From: Daphnia carinata
Taxonomy: Eukaryota > Arthropoda > Branchiopoda > Diplostraca > Daphniidae
Reading direction: 5' to 3'
Assembly: GCF_022539665.2 (NCBI RefSeq)
Contig: NC_081332.1
Coordinates: 5,285,803-5,349,802 of the forward strand
Length of the DNA: 64,000 bases
Position 1 is the stretch's first letter. Each line of letters opens with the position of its first letter. The notes beneath the pieces were generated by a model. That model ran no database searches, was not told the DNA's origin, and worked only from the letters and a program-made list of their open reading frames with translations. The translations under genes were made by a program, and so were the position numbers. Below, in pieces: positions 37,259-47,558 of the stretch.

Positions 37259-39247
37259 ATGGCTCCGATCACGGCTTCAGCCCCCAAAATGACGGGCGGA
37301 TCGATCGAATTGCGGGAACCGTCACTTCCCGTGAAACTTCTTACAGCTGGTACAGCCGCCTGCGTCGCGGATCTCATTACATTTCCACTCGACACGGCAA
37401 AAGTTCGGTTGCAGGTAAAAATAAACACATGTTGAACTAAGGCTTGACTTTTGCGCAGTAAGATTTTTCCAATGACTTTATTGGCACTGATATAGATCCC
37501 TTGAATACTTTATTGCATATCAAATATTTTGTTTTGTTTTTCTTGAGGGGTACAATGACTCCCGTTGTTTGTTCCCTATGTAAAAGCAACTGGCTCCGAA
37601 ACTTTGTAGCTTTTTTTGGTCCACTCTTCATTCGGACCCAAACATAGTTTCTATTTCTCGGGTTTTAGTTAATGATATGATCTCTTGAGATGTATTGCCC
37701 TGTCACTGGCTTAGATACTCAAGGCCTTTAAACGTTGTAGGGGTATTTTTCCTTATAAAAAAAAGGCACTTCTCGCGGATGGCCTTCCGCGCGACACCCA
37801 CCGTGGTGGCACTGGTTTAAACCGGACTGGCCTCCCCTTTCTATGAATGCTTTCTCTTGTCCTGTTTCGAAAAAAAAAAAAAAAACTAGGTTCAACACTC
37901 GATTCGTATTAGGGTATCGAACTCGCTTAGTCCGGCGGGCATAAGATTTAAGTTTTTAACTCTCTTGATATGGAAAGACAAAATACTTTCACGACCTACT
38001 TACTGTCTAATTTATCATTGACCCTAATGAGACTCTGTATGTGCCATATACTTATCTTAATACTTGTGTTATCAATTTCTTATTATTATTACATTTTTTT
38101 TTTTTTATAGATTCAAGGAGAGGCTGGTGCGGCACCCGTACGTTACTACATTACCACAGCGGCCTCAACTTTGGGTGCTGGAGGACATGGCGCTGCGGCT
38201 GTGATGGTTGAACATTCAGCGGCTTCATCTCAATACAAAGGCATGATTGGGACAGTTTCAACCATTGCTCGCCAAGAAGGGCCAAAGTAATTAGAGGGTG
38301 ACGGTTAACCTCCTAAAATGACAAGGCACTAACAAAATTGTTTACCCTTATAATTATTAAGGGCTCTATACAATGGACTGGTTGCCGGACTTCAACGTCA
38401 AATGTGTTTCGCGTCCATCCGAATTGGGCTGTACGACTCAATCAAATTGCTGTACCAACAAACCCTTAACGGTATTAGCCCTTTATTTTTATATTATCCT
38501 ATGCAAGGATGTGGCTAAAATTAATCTGCATGTTTCATAACAGGAAGACGAAACTCAGCCAACAAAAACACGAACGCTAGCATATCTGTGCGAATATGCG
38601 CAGGAATTACCACAGGAGGTTTGGCTGTGCTCTTTGCTCAACCGACCGATGTTGTTAAAGTACGAATGCAAGCAGAGGCTCGTTCGGCCACTGGAATTAA
38701 ACGTTATTCGAGCACCATGAACGCTTATTCCACTATTGCTCGCAAAGAAGGAGTTGCTGGCTTATGGAAAGGTATGATTATTTCGACAAAATTATACACC
38801 GACGTGCGTCTTGACATCAAAAACCTATCAAAACGTTTTGCAGGAACATTGCCCAATGTTAGCCGTAATGCGATCGTCAATGTAGCCGAGATTGTCTGTT
38901 ACGACCTCTTCAAAGAGTACATCCTAAATTCCGGTTTGCTGAAGGATGGCGTTCCATGTCATTTTACCGCCGCCGTTGCTGCAGGTTTCTGTACGACGGT
39001 GGTCGCATCACCGGTCGATGTCGTCAAAACACGTTTCATGAACGCCCCGGTAGGCCAATACCGAGGTGCTATCGATTGTGCCGTCCGCATGATGATGAAA
39101 GAGGGCCCTGGTGCCTTCTATAAAGGCTTTATGCCTTCATTCTCTCGTCTGGTGTCCTGGAACATTTGTATGTGGATCACATACGAACAATTCAAAAGAA
39201 TGGTCTTGGTGGCTTACAACCAACCGACAATGCTCAATAGACATTGA
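37259..39247 (+). CDS. UCP: Mitochondrial uncoupling protein, UCP2/3-like (SLC25 carrier)
   Basis: Five exons: 37259-37414, 38111-38286, 38362-38471, 38544-38771, 38844-39247; 357 aa. It has the three-fold SLC25 repeat with signature strings [22 protein letters not shown] and [11 protein letters not shown]. Each is followed by a second helix and a GLWKG or [10 protein letters not shown] motif. [12 protein letters not shown] and [10 protein letters not shown] match uncoupling proteins 1-3 rather than UCP4/5. The protein sits in the inner mitochondrial membrane and is thought to dissipate proton gradient or exchange metabolites. It is about 45 residues longer than vertebrate UCPs: exon 2 carries an Ala/Gly/His-rich loop ([16 protein letters not shown]) inserted in the first matrix loop. 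Confidence 0.94.
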
Positions 39248-39830
39248 TGTCAAAGGAATTATGCACAAATCAGATAACTTTTGTGAAAAGTTCTTTTTTT
39301 GGGTTTTCTATTACTACAGTTAAACGACGCGAAAATTTATTTGTCGTATTCATTTAATCAGGTAATCGGGTCCGCTTTTACATTTGTTTGATGGCTTGCA
39401 GTAATATTCTTTACTTATGTTATATATCGTGCGCATCGAATACACTATTGTTTTTTTAAAATACAGTCCCTTGTTTTGTCTTCAGTATTTTGAATAATCA
39501 AAGACGTTTGATGTGTCACGCTAGCGCTGTAGCGTACTGGCGCGTACACACACTAATTTTAAGTTTTAGATAACTCAAAAACTATCAAATCTACGTAAAA
39601 ACAAATTCCTTTTTAGTGTTCCTTGTTAAATTTTAAACAAGAACCATATATAGTTATCTAGATCTAATCATATTATTTTTTAATAGGAAAAAATTTAAGC
39701 CCGACAAAATAGGCCCCACGAAAAAAGCCCGACTTTCTGTTTTTTACGGTTTATTCAAAAAGTATATGCCTAACATAAAAATAAACCAGATTTTCGTGAT
39801 CAGTGATTGGAATAATTTTTGTATTTTTAA
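39248..39830. other. Intergenic between UCP and the palindrome
   Basis: AT-rich sequence with the UCP 3' UTR; no gene seen. Confidence 0.4.
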
Positions 39831-41693
39831 TCGTCCATTTTGTAGTAAAAAGTAAAAGTAAAAAAAAATATCAGCCTTTTTTTCCGTTTCACTGCTGTCG
39901 CCATCTACCGGTCGATAGCAGTAAAACAAAAAGAAAGGTCGATATTTTTTGGGGGGTGGGGGGGGGGGGGTAAAACGGATTGCCATAGATTGCATCAAAC
40001 TTACCCATTCGGCAACCCAAGTGTGCACATGTTTTTCTTCGATAATTATTTTATTTTGCTAGTATGTTTGGTAAACTGCAATCGTGCCCAATTTTTGCCT
40101 TTGCATTTTAGGTCAACTATTAGGTGATCTATACCTGATCCTGTGTTTTAAAGTGATCTGCTTTCACAGCTACATTTCTGTGTTCTTTTCCGTTGGTCTA
40201 TGGTTCTGAATTGAGGCAAGTATATCTATTATGCTATCTCACTAAGTACTATAGGGAAAAGAATAACTGAAGTTGATTGAGATCTATTCTGATTCTCCTG
40301 ATATCCATCTCAACAGGTTTTTATTTGCTTTTCAACATCCATTTCATAGTGGTACATGTGGCTTTGATTAATATTACCATAAAGACTGCCAAAAATGGGT
40401 GTGGTACGGAAACCCAGAAATGGCATGAGTTCAACATCAAACATGGATTAGGTACTTTTCGGGTTTTTTTCTATCGAAAAAGTATTTTTAATGCTATTAT
40501 TTTGCATTCACAGAATTTTAGCGGGGGATCAAGTCAAGTCTGGAAGTGTTACAGGATGGAAGAGTGAGCCTACAGTTGAAAAAACACAGAGTACATTACC
40601 ATTAAGGTATGAGGTAAAATAATAGAGTATGCACATTGTCTAATGAGAAGTACCATCTTGTGTAAATGAATCTTGTATAACAGCAATCCTTCATAGTTCT
40701 GTCACAGCTAGAAGCCTCAAATAATTCTGCTTCTCTTGCTAAAGAACAGCTTGTCCTTTACGTTCAGAGTGTTTGTGAAGCTGGGTACTTAAATGGCCCT
40801 AATGATGTTTCACTTTGCTGGCATTGCAGCGGTGAACATCATACATGGACTCTTTAGGTATGAACGGAATTTTCTTGAAAAAATTTTGAATTTATGACGA
40901 AGCATTTCTCCTCCTTTTTGCCAACCATGTCTAATCTACAAAAAAAAATTTATCCAATAGGAAAGGATTTTCAGCATACTGGGAACACAACTATCGACAA
41001 TGCAACATTCTACAGGTGCTATTTTATCATTTAAGAGCCTTATACAATGATTTTCTTCTGCAATTTGTATGGCCTTTCCCAAGCTTCTGCCAGAAGTTGA
41101 ATCTATGAGTCATGTAAGTCACATAGCAACAATTGAGATGCTTAATGGTGTTGTTTTTCTTTTCTCAATATAGGTTAATAGTAACATTGGATCTGAAAAG
41201 ATTCTTGGTTGGGGCAAGACACTGAATAAATTGTAATGATAGGATGGATGACATGACATTTCTATGCTTCATTCGGATTCCCGAGATGGTATTTTATATT
41301 TAAAAAATTGAAGTGCATATCTGGGCTCCCTTCCTTTCCGTAGCCCCGTTTCCCCTTGACTCGTGATAAGCCCGTAGGGGGTCATGCCCCTACTGTACGG
41401 TATATATAAAAATAACATATACCGAGGTTTGGAAGGCTCTGGCCGGAAAGGGGACGTGGGGGTCCGCTTAGTCCGATGATGTGTTCACGGAGGGCGACGT
41501 GGCTACTCACAAATCCGAACTAAAGGTTAATCGCTCCAGTAAAAATGTTCCAAATCTTCGGCTCTTCTTCCGGCTTCTCTTAGCCAATCACCGGGTAATC
41601 TCCCCGGTGGGTCAACAAGGCAGTGTCTCCCCCTGCCTGGGTTGACGGCAACTTTTGAAAGGGCTATTGTGCCTTTTTAAAGTTGCAAAAATA
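39831..41693 (+). repeat. Left arm of a 7.1 kb inverted duplication
   Basis: This 1.86 kb segment recurs in reverse complement at 45078-46944, with only scattered substitutions and small length changes in homopolymers. Identity starts at TCGTCCATTTTGTAG and ends at AGTTGCAAAAATA. The arm contains exon-like blocks with splice signals, for example one ending at 41236 that encodes ILGWGKTLNKL and a stop, and one near 40682-40857 encoding QLEASNNSASLAKEQLVLYV. I could not join them into one frame. Arm sequence near the spacer side (41340-41690) is GC-rich and may be structured. Confidence 0.95.
39951..39970 (+). repeat. G-run in the left arm
   Basis: Nineteen G and one T in 20 bases, next to the arm's outer edge. 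The right arm has the matching C-run at 46803-46825. Such runs can form G-quadruplexes and are prone to sequencing error. Confidence 0.85.
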
Positions 41694-43323
41694 ATTCAAG
41701 TATGTGAAGGTAGTATTGTGTATGATAGATTTGAATAGCTTTCCCAAATTGTAGCTAAAAAATTTCTTAAGTTCGCTACATATGCAGTTTTCCGTTACAA
41801 TCAAAGATGAATTTGGCTTTTTCGATCGATTTGAAAATGTCTTATCTTATCACGGAGACCAACGTAAATCACAGAAACGTTCAATTGATTCGCTCTATTT
41901 GTCTTCCGCTTTTCTGAACGTTGTCACTTTCATTGAAACCCGTAATATTTTGCATTGTCTCCCACATCTTAACATTCACTTTTTTGGCTAATTTAGCGCC
42001 TTTTAATTTTCCTTTGCCCGCAATCGTTTGATTGTGTTAACCCATTTAAGAGATTTCTATGTCGACCGTTGTTTTCAAAATTTCTTCGTGAAATTGTTAT
42101 TGACACTAACAGCAAACAGGCATACACATTAGCGTACTTATTATGTGCGCGGATGCTGTTGTGGATGCTTTTGAATCATATTATACGGCTGCCAATTGAT
42201 TATCTGGTGTTATGTGTTTTTTTTACTTAATTTTCCCATTTTGTATTCATTTTCAAATCGAAAGAGAACAATGTGGTGAGTTTGTGCGGCTCTTTATATG
42301 CAAAAACAGCAGGTAAGAAATGGTAATACTAATTTTAGAGAAAAAATGTAGAATCGCTATCCTCGTCTAAAAAGCCGCAGCCTACAAGTACTAGTCACAC
42401 TTGTTGGGGGTGGGGGGACGTGAATTTTCGCTTTAGAAACAGAATGGACGTGTTCACAGCAGTATTTTTCACGCATTAAAAAATAAGTGAATTCTTAAGA
42501 AAATTCGCGTCTTGATTCTAAATTAAAAAACAAGATGGCGCTGTTTGTGCTATTAATTTGTTCAGTTAGAACGCATGATAAGTGAAATCCGGCCGAATGT
42601 TTGTTAACTGTGTTAACATACAACAGAAGATTCGAAAATCGTTTTGCTACCGACGATGAAGTGTTTTGATTGTTGTGTTTGGAAGTCAACCAGATCAAAT
42701 AGATTTCTTCTTTAACGAGATCAGCTATGCCAGCTGTCAAACACAAAGCCTGGCAGCATATTCTGGCTTTTGCGTTCAATCATGTGATAAGATTACTCAT
42801 TTAAAGGTATAAGGCTTACATTTTGATACTAGAATCCAATTAGTATGATTCTACTTTCAAGGAATAGCTCATGAAACTTTATTTACAAAGTACAGAGGTT
42901 GTGACAGTGGCAAAAGTGTTATCATTTGAATATCTTCGTCTGATTTTGCAGCACTTTATCCATTCATCAACTATCAGTTCGGATCTGGCAAAGGTGGTTT
43001 ATACCTCTGTGTCGTGTGGCCAACAAAAATTACCACCGTTTCAGCAGTCTTCCTGCCATTCCTACCTAACCAACCAACACACATAGACATAGACCCCAAA
43101 ACCATTTTCTTGTGGTATTTTAAGTTTCTTTCTTAGTCTAATATGACTTTTCTTTATATTTAATATCCTTTTATAGGACTGCCAAGTCTTTACTTTCTTC
43201 ATCGTAATTCCTGGCCCCACTATCTTTTTAGTCTTCGAGTAACAGCTGTAGGTCAAATAGCCATCTCTGTTATAGTTTCACCAACAATGTTTTATTTCCA
43301 AAAATTAATAGTTGGTTTTACTT

Positions 43324-43566
43324 CTATCGTTTAGAGCTAGGGCATTTTCCTTTTCTATCCCATGTAAAAAGACCTTCAAGATTTCGATCTCTGTGTATTA
43401 ACTCTCTCAAGCCATCTAAAAGTAAGTTTCCATTTGCCCGTTCAAGTGTAATATTGTAATATCGTTGTTTGTTATTTAGGTAACGCCATGACAGCAAAAT
43501 GAAAAAAAGTGATGGAATGCCGAATAGTAAATAAGCAGCGGCCTGTAGGAGATCATCGTGGAACAT
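43324..43566 (-). CDS. Possible small single-pass membrane protein, unrecognised
   Basis: An 80-codon minus-strand frame runs from ATG at 43566. It opens with MFHDDLLQAAAYLLF, continues through a hydrophobic segment (IPSLFFILLSW), then a basic/polar tail with ERANGNLLLDGLRELIHRDR. Composition is protein-like rather than random AT-rich sequence, but no family is recognised and the upstream side is minisatellite. It may be one exon of a larger or decayed gene. Confidence 0.3.
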   Translation of the reverse strand: MFHDDLLQAAAYLLFGIPSLFFILLSWRYLNNKQRYYNITLERANGNLLLDGLRELIHRDRNLEGLFTWDRKGKCPSSKR

Positions 43567-43590
43567 CGTGCAAAATGTTGTTACATGGTC

Positions 43591-43843
43591 CGTCTTCGCC
43601 TCGCCCGTCGACCCGTCTTCGCCTCGCCCGTCGACCCGTCTTCGCCTCGCCCGTCGACCCGTCTTCGCCTCGCCCGTCGACCCGTCTTCGCCTCGCCCGT
43701 CGACCCGTCTTCGCCTCGCCCGTCGACCCGTCTTCGCCTCGCCCATCGCCCCGTCTTCGCCTTGCCCGTCGCTCCGTCATCGCCTCGTGGTCGCGCCGTC
43801 TTCGCCTCTCCCATCGCCCCTTCGTCACCTCGTGGTCGCCTCA
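43591..43843. repeat. 23-bp minisatellite
   Basis: Six nearly perfect head-to-tail copies of a 23-bp unit (starting CGTCTTCGCCTCGCCC) occupy 43591-43728, with decayed copies up to about 43843. The array is GC-rich in an AT-rich neighbourhood. Because 23 is not a multiple of three, every frame reads quasi-repeats (RARRRRVDGRGEDGSTGE-like on the minus strand), producing overlapping spurious ORFs. Confidence 0.95.
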
Positions 43844-44350
43844 TCGTGATATTGTTTTGTTTTGTTTCGTATTATGTAATGCTAATCTAATTAACTCGTT
43901 GGCTGCCACCCACCCACCTTGATCCCCTTTTTTTTGTAGCTTGACAGGGACGGGCCGCGCTGTTCTGCTCCATGGTCTATCTGCCATGGGGTGGAGCAGC
44001 GCCACTGCCCAAGATTGGCCGAACGGCCCTTTAGGCAATGCACCGCAGGGAATTCCCTTGAACGAGACGGCGATGTAGACCTGGGGTGTGCATTCCCGTA
44101 AAGGTCTCATCGTCGTTTCAGCCCGGCCTACCCGGCCCCCTTGGTCGCTATCCCTTCGATAGCGACAGTAGCGACTGTAGAATATGGTGGCGTGGCAGCC
44201 AACGAGTTAGTTGTATGTATCTGTGTATGTATTGTATTTTGTATATTGTATTAAAATGTATGTAAAGTGGTGGATATGTGGGTGGAAGGAGGGACAATAA
44301 AAACTTTTACACTATTTACTTTTGTATTTATTATTTAACTACACATTAAC

Positions 44351-44420
44351 TGACATGGGGATCGAACCCCAGTATTCCAGCATGACAACCACGTGCTTTA
44401 CCATTATTCCAACCATGAAC
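44351..44420 (-). pseudogene. Decayed tRNA-like sequence (Asp-like)
   Basis: The reverse complement has a perfect T arm (TGGGG TTCGATC CCCA) and an anticodon-like TTGTCAT loop (GTC), but the anticodon and acceptor stems do not pair. It is probably a tRNA relic or the head of a tRNA-derived SINE. Confidence 0.4.
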
Positions 44421-44544
44421 TTATAAGCCACTAACGAATATTTCTTGTTACCTACGGACTTACATTTACACTTAGAATAAAATTGAAATGCAATACTGCA
44501 ATATTCTTTTCCACAATAATTCTGCTTCAAATTATATACATCTG

Positions 44545-44608
44545 TTGAGGTTTGAACCCAGGGTAACTGGTCTCGCAGCTTAAGGCTCTACCACAGAGCT
44601 ATAGACCT
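44545..44608 (-). pseudogene. Decayed tRNA-like sequence
   Basis: The reverse complement has a perfect D arm (GCTC TGTGGTA GAGC) and a B-box-like GGGTTCAAACC. Anticodon and acceptor stems are mispaired, so it is not scored as functional. Confidence 0.4.
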
Positions 44609-44708
44609 TATGAAAACTGGAGAAAGATAAGCATATATTTGTGCAAGACTGCACAAACAGCCTAGACGAGAACACAGTATATGGGATAATAAGAAAGTTT
44701 ACACAAAT

Positions 44709-44774
44709 CTCGTGGCTCGATGTTAGAGCATCGGCGTTGCACACTAAAGGTCTGGAGATCGGTTCCCATACGAG
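44709..44774 (+). pseudogene. Decayed tRNA-like sequence
   Basis: CTCGT at the start pairs with ACGAG at the end, and GGCTC GATGTTA GAGC forms a D arm. The B box is altered (GATCGGTTCCC) and the anticodon stem is poor. Confidence 0.4.
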
Positions 44775-45077
44775 TAAAACAAATTACAAATACAAAATTA
44801 CTTCAGAAAATATCCAGGCATTATACTATGTTCCTTGAATTTAAGTTGAAGAATTCATAGAGTGTAATAAATAATAATTGAATACTTACAGATAAACGAT
44901 AAACCAATGCTTACCATCAAAGGTGGCAAAAACAATAAAGATGATTTGAGCAAGCTAAATAAAAAAAAAGTTGATAAATGTAATGTGTGAACACGGCGAA
45001 CACACACAATGAAAGTAACAAATTTTACAAAAAATTTTATAAAAAAAATTTTATTGACAATTCTCTGCACATTAGAA

Positions 45078-46944
45078 ATATTTTTGCAACTTTAAAAAGG
45101 CACAATAGCCCTTTCAAAAGTTGCCGTCAACCCAGGCAGGGGGAGACGCTGCCTTGTTGACCCACCGGGGAGATTACCCGGTGATTGGCTAAGAGAAGCC
45201 GGAAGAAGAGCTGAAGATTTGGAACATTTTTACAGGAGCGATTAACCTTTAGTTCGGATTTGTGGGTAGCCACATCGCCCTCCGTGAACACATCATCGGA
45301 CTAAGCGGCACCCCACGTCCCCTTTCCGGCCAGAGCCCTCCAAACCTCGGTATATGTTGTTTTTATATATACCGTACAGTAGGGGCATGACCCCCTACGG
45401 GCTTATTACGAGTCAAGGGGAAACGGGGCTTCAGAAAAGAAGGGAGCCCAGATATGCACTTCAATTTTTTTAATATCAAATACCGTCTGGGGAATCCGAA
45501 TTAAGTATAGAAATGTCATGTCATCCATCCAATCAATACAATTTATTCAGTGTCTTGCCCCAACCAAGAATTTTTTCAGATCCAATGTTACTATTAACCT
45601 ATATTGAGAAAAGAAAAACAACACCATTAAGCATCTCAATTGTTGCTATGTGACTTATATGACTCATAGATTCAACTTCTGGCAGAAGCTTGGGAAAGGC
45701 CATACAAATTGCAGAAGAAAATCATTGTATAAGGCTCTTAAATGATAAAATAGCACCTGTAGAATGTTGCATTGTCGATAGTTGTGTTCCCAGTATGCTG
45801 AAAATCCTTTCCTATTGGATAAATTTTTTTTTGTAGATTAGACATGGTTGGCAAAAAGGAGGAGAAATGCTTCGTCATAAATTCAAAATTTTTTCAAGAA
45901 AATTCCGTTCATACCTAAAGAGTCCATGTATGATGTTCACCGCTGCAATGCCAGCAAAGTGAAACATCATTAGGGCCATTTAAGTACCCAGCTTCACAAA
46001 CACTCTGAACGTAAAGGACAAGCTGTTCTTTAGCAAGAGAAGCAGAATTATTTGAGGCTTCTAGCTGTGACAGAACTATGAAGGATTGCTGTTATACAAG
46101 ATTCATTTACACAAGATGGTACTTCTCATTAGACAATGTGCATACTCTATTATTTTACCTCATACCTTAATGGTAATGTACTCTGTGTTTTTTCAACTGT
46201 AGGCTCACTCTTCCATCCTGTAACACTTCCAGACTTGACTTGATCCCCCGCTAAAATTCTGTGAATGCAAAATAATAGCATTAAAAATACTTTTTCGATA
46301 GAAAAAAACCCGAAAAGTACCTAATCCATGTTTGATGTTGAACTCATGCCATTTCTGGGTTTCCGTACCACACCCATTTTTGGCAGTCTTTATGGTAATA
46401 TTAATCAAAGCCACATGTACCACTATGAAATGGATGTTGAAAAGCAAATAAAAACCTGTTGAGATGGATATCAGGAGAATCAGAATAGATCTCAATCAAC
46501 TTCAGTTATTCTTTTCCCTATAGTACTTAGTGAAATAGCATAATAGATATACTTGCCTCAATTCAGAACCATAGACCAACGGAAAAGAACACAGAAATGT
46601 AGCTGTGAAAGCAGATCACTTTAAAACACAGGATCAGGTATAGATCAACTAAGAGTAGACCTAAAATGCAAAGGCAAAAATATTGGGCACGATTGCAGTT
46701 TACCAAGCATGTAGCAAAATAAAATAATTATCAAAGAAAAACATATGCACACTTGGGTTGCCGAATGGGTAAGTTTGATGCAATCTATGGCAATCGGTTT
46801 TACCCCCCCCCCCCCCTCCACCCCCAAAAAAATATCGACCTTTCTTTGTTTTACTGCTATCGACCGGTAGATGGCGACAGCAGTGAAACGGAAAAAAAGG
46901 CTGATAATTTTTTTTACTTTTACTTTTTACTACAAAATGGACGA
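45078..46944 (-). repeat. Right arm of the inverted duplication
   Basis: Reverse complement of 39831-41693; see the left arm. A 96-codon open frame is identical in both arms (46205-46495 here, 40277-40567 there), so at least about 290 bases are unchanged. Its outer edge overlaps an ATG at 46937 that opens a short frame (MDDINEWNNNIDGRVFARDG) ending in a possible donor. In the left arm the sequence diverges four codons into this frame. Confidence 0.95.
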
Positions 46945-47558
46945 TATAAATGAATGGAACAACAATATCGATGGCCGAGTTTTTGCTCGAGATGGCCAGT
47001 GGGTAGAAGTTCGATCTACGTAAATGACGTTGAGCAATGTGACTTAATATTCTGGATGATCACCCTCGGAAAATAACAACTTCAGTCAATGTTTGCCTTA
47101 GTGTGGAATCAGTCATATCAACCAAAACTTTTAGATTGATACCCTGTGAGGTGAAGTAAGGAAAAAAAAAAAAAATTTAGTTATAAGTGTTTTCAACTAA
47201 ACAAAATAAATAGATTTTGTTTTGTGTAGCCAATCTATCTTTCATTATTGCTGTCTTATGTTGAGTGGGAAAAGTAAAACATTTTTGGTACAGATGTTCA
47301 ATTAATTCAGGAAATGGACAATGCTGACACATTTGGTAATCAGTCGGAATCATATGGTTAGTGCAAATGAAGACAAGATTCCAAAATTTGAGACATGTCC
47401 ACAGAATCTTAATCAAAAATTATCAGTCAGTCATGACTTGACAAGTTATTAATAAATACTTACATATGAGGCACGCTATACAAATATTTATACCATATGA
47501 AGTAATAGGCTGGGTAACAGAATATGCATCCAATATTGAACGGTGAATTCAGCTGAAG
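46945..47558. other. Intergenic, right arm to ATRIP 3' end
   Basis: Contains most of the 28-codon frame begun at 46937, and the likely ATRIP 3' UTR. A 79-codon minus frame (47177-47416) could be an extra ATRIP 3' exon but has no clear motif. Confidence 0.35.

Larger units (their letters stand above)
41694..45077. other. Spacer of the inverted duplication
   Basis: These 3.4 kb separate the two arms. They contain a 23-bp minisatellite, one short minus-strand ORF with a membrane segment, three tRNA-like relics, and a 9-bp perfect hairpin (GTCGCTATC, loop CCTTC, at 44144-44166). No transposase, integrase or reverse transcriptase motif was seen on either strand. Confidence 0.6.

Noticed and set aside
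40277-40567. 96-codon ORF, repeated identically at 46205-46495
   Set aside because: Its frame crosses splice-like sites and AT-rich sequence, and duplication alone explains the conservation. No domain is recognised.
43553-43922. Several long overlapping ORFs on both strands
   Set aside because: They are generated by the 23-bp minisatellite in all frames and lack independent support.
44351-44774. Three functional tRNA genes
   Set aside because: D or T arms are good, but anticodon and acceptor stems fail to pair in each, unlike the perfect tRNA-Arg at 250-322.
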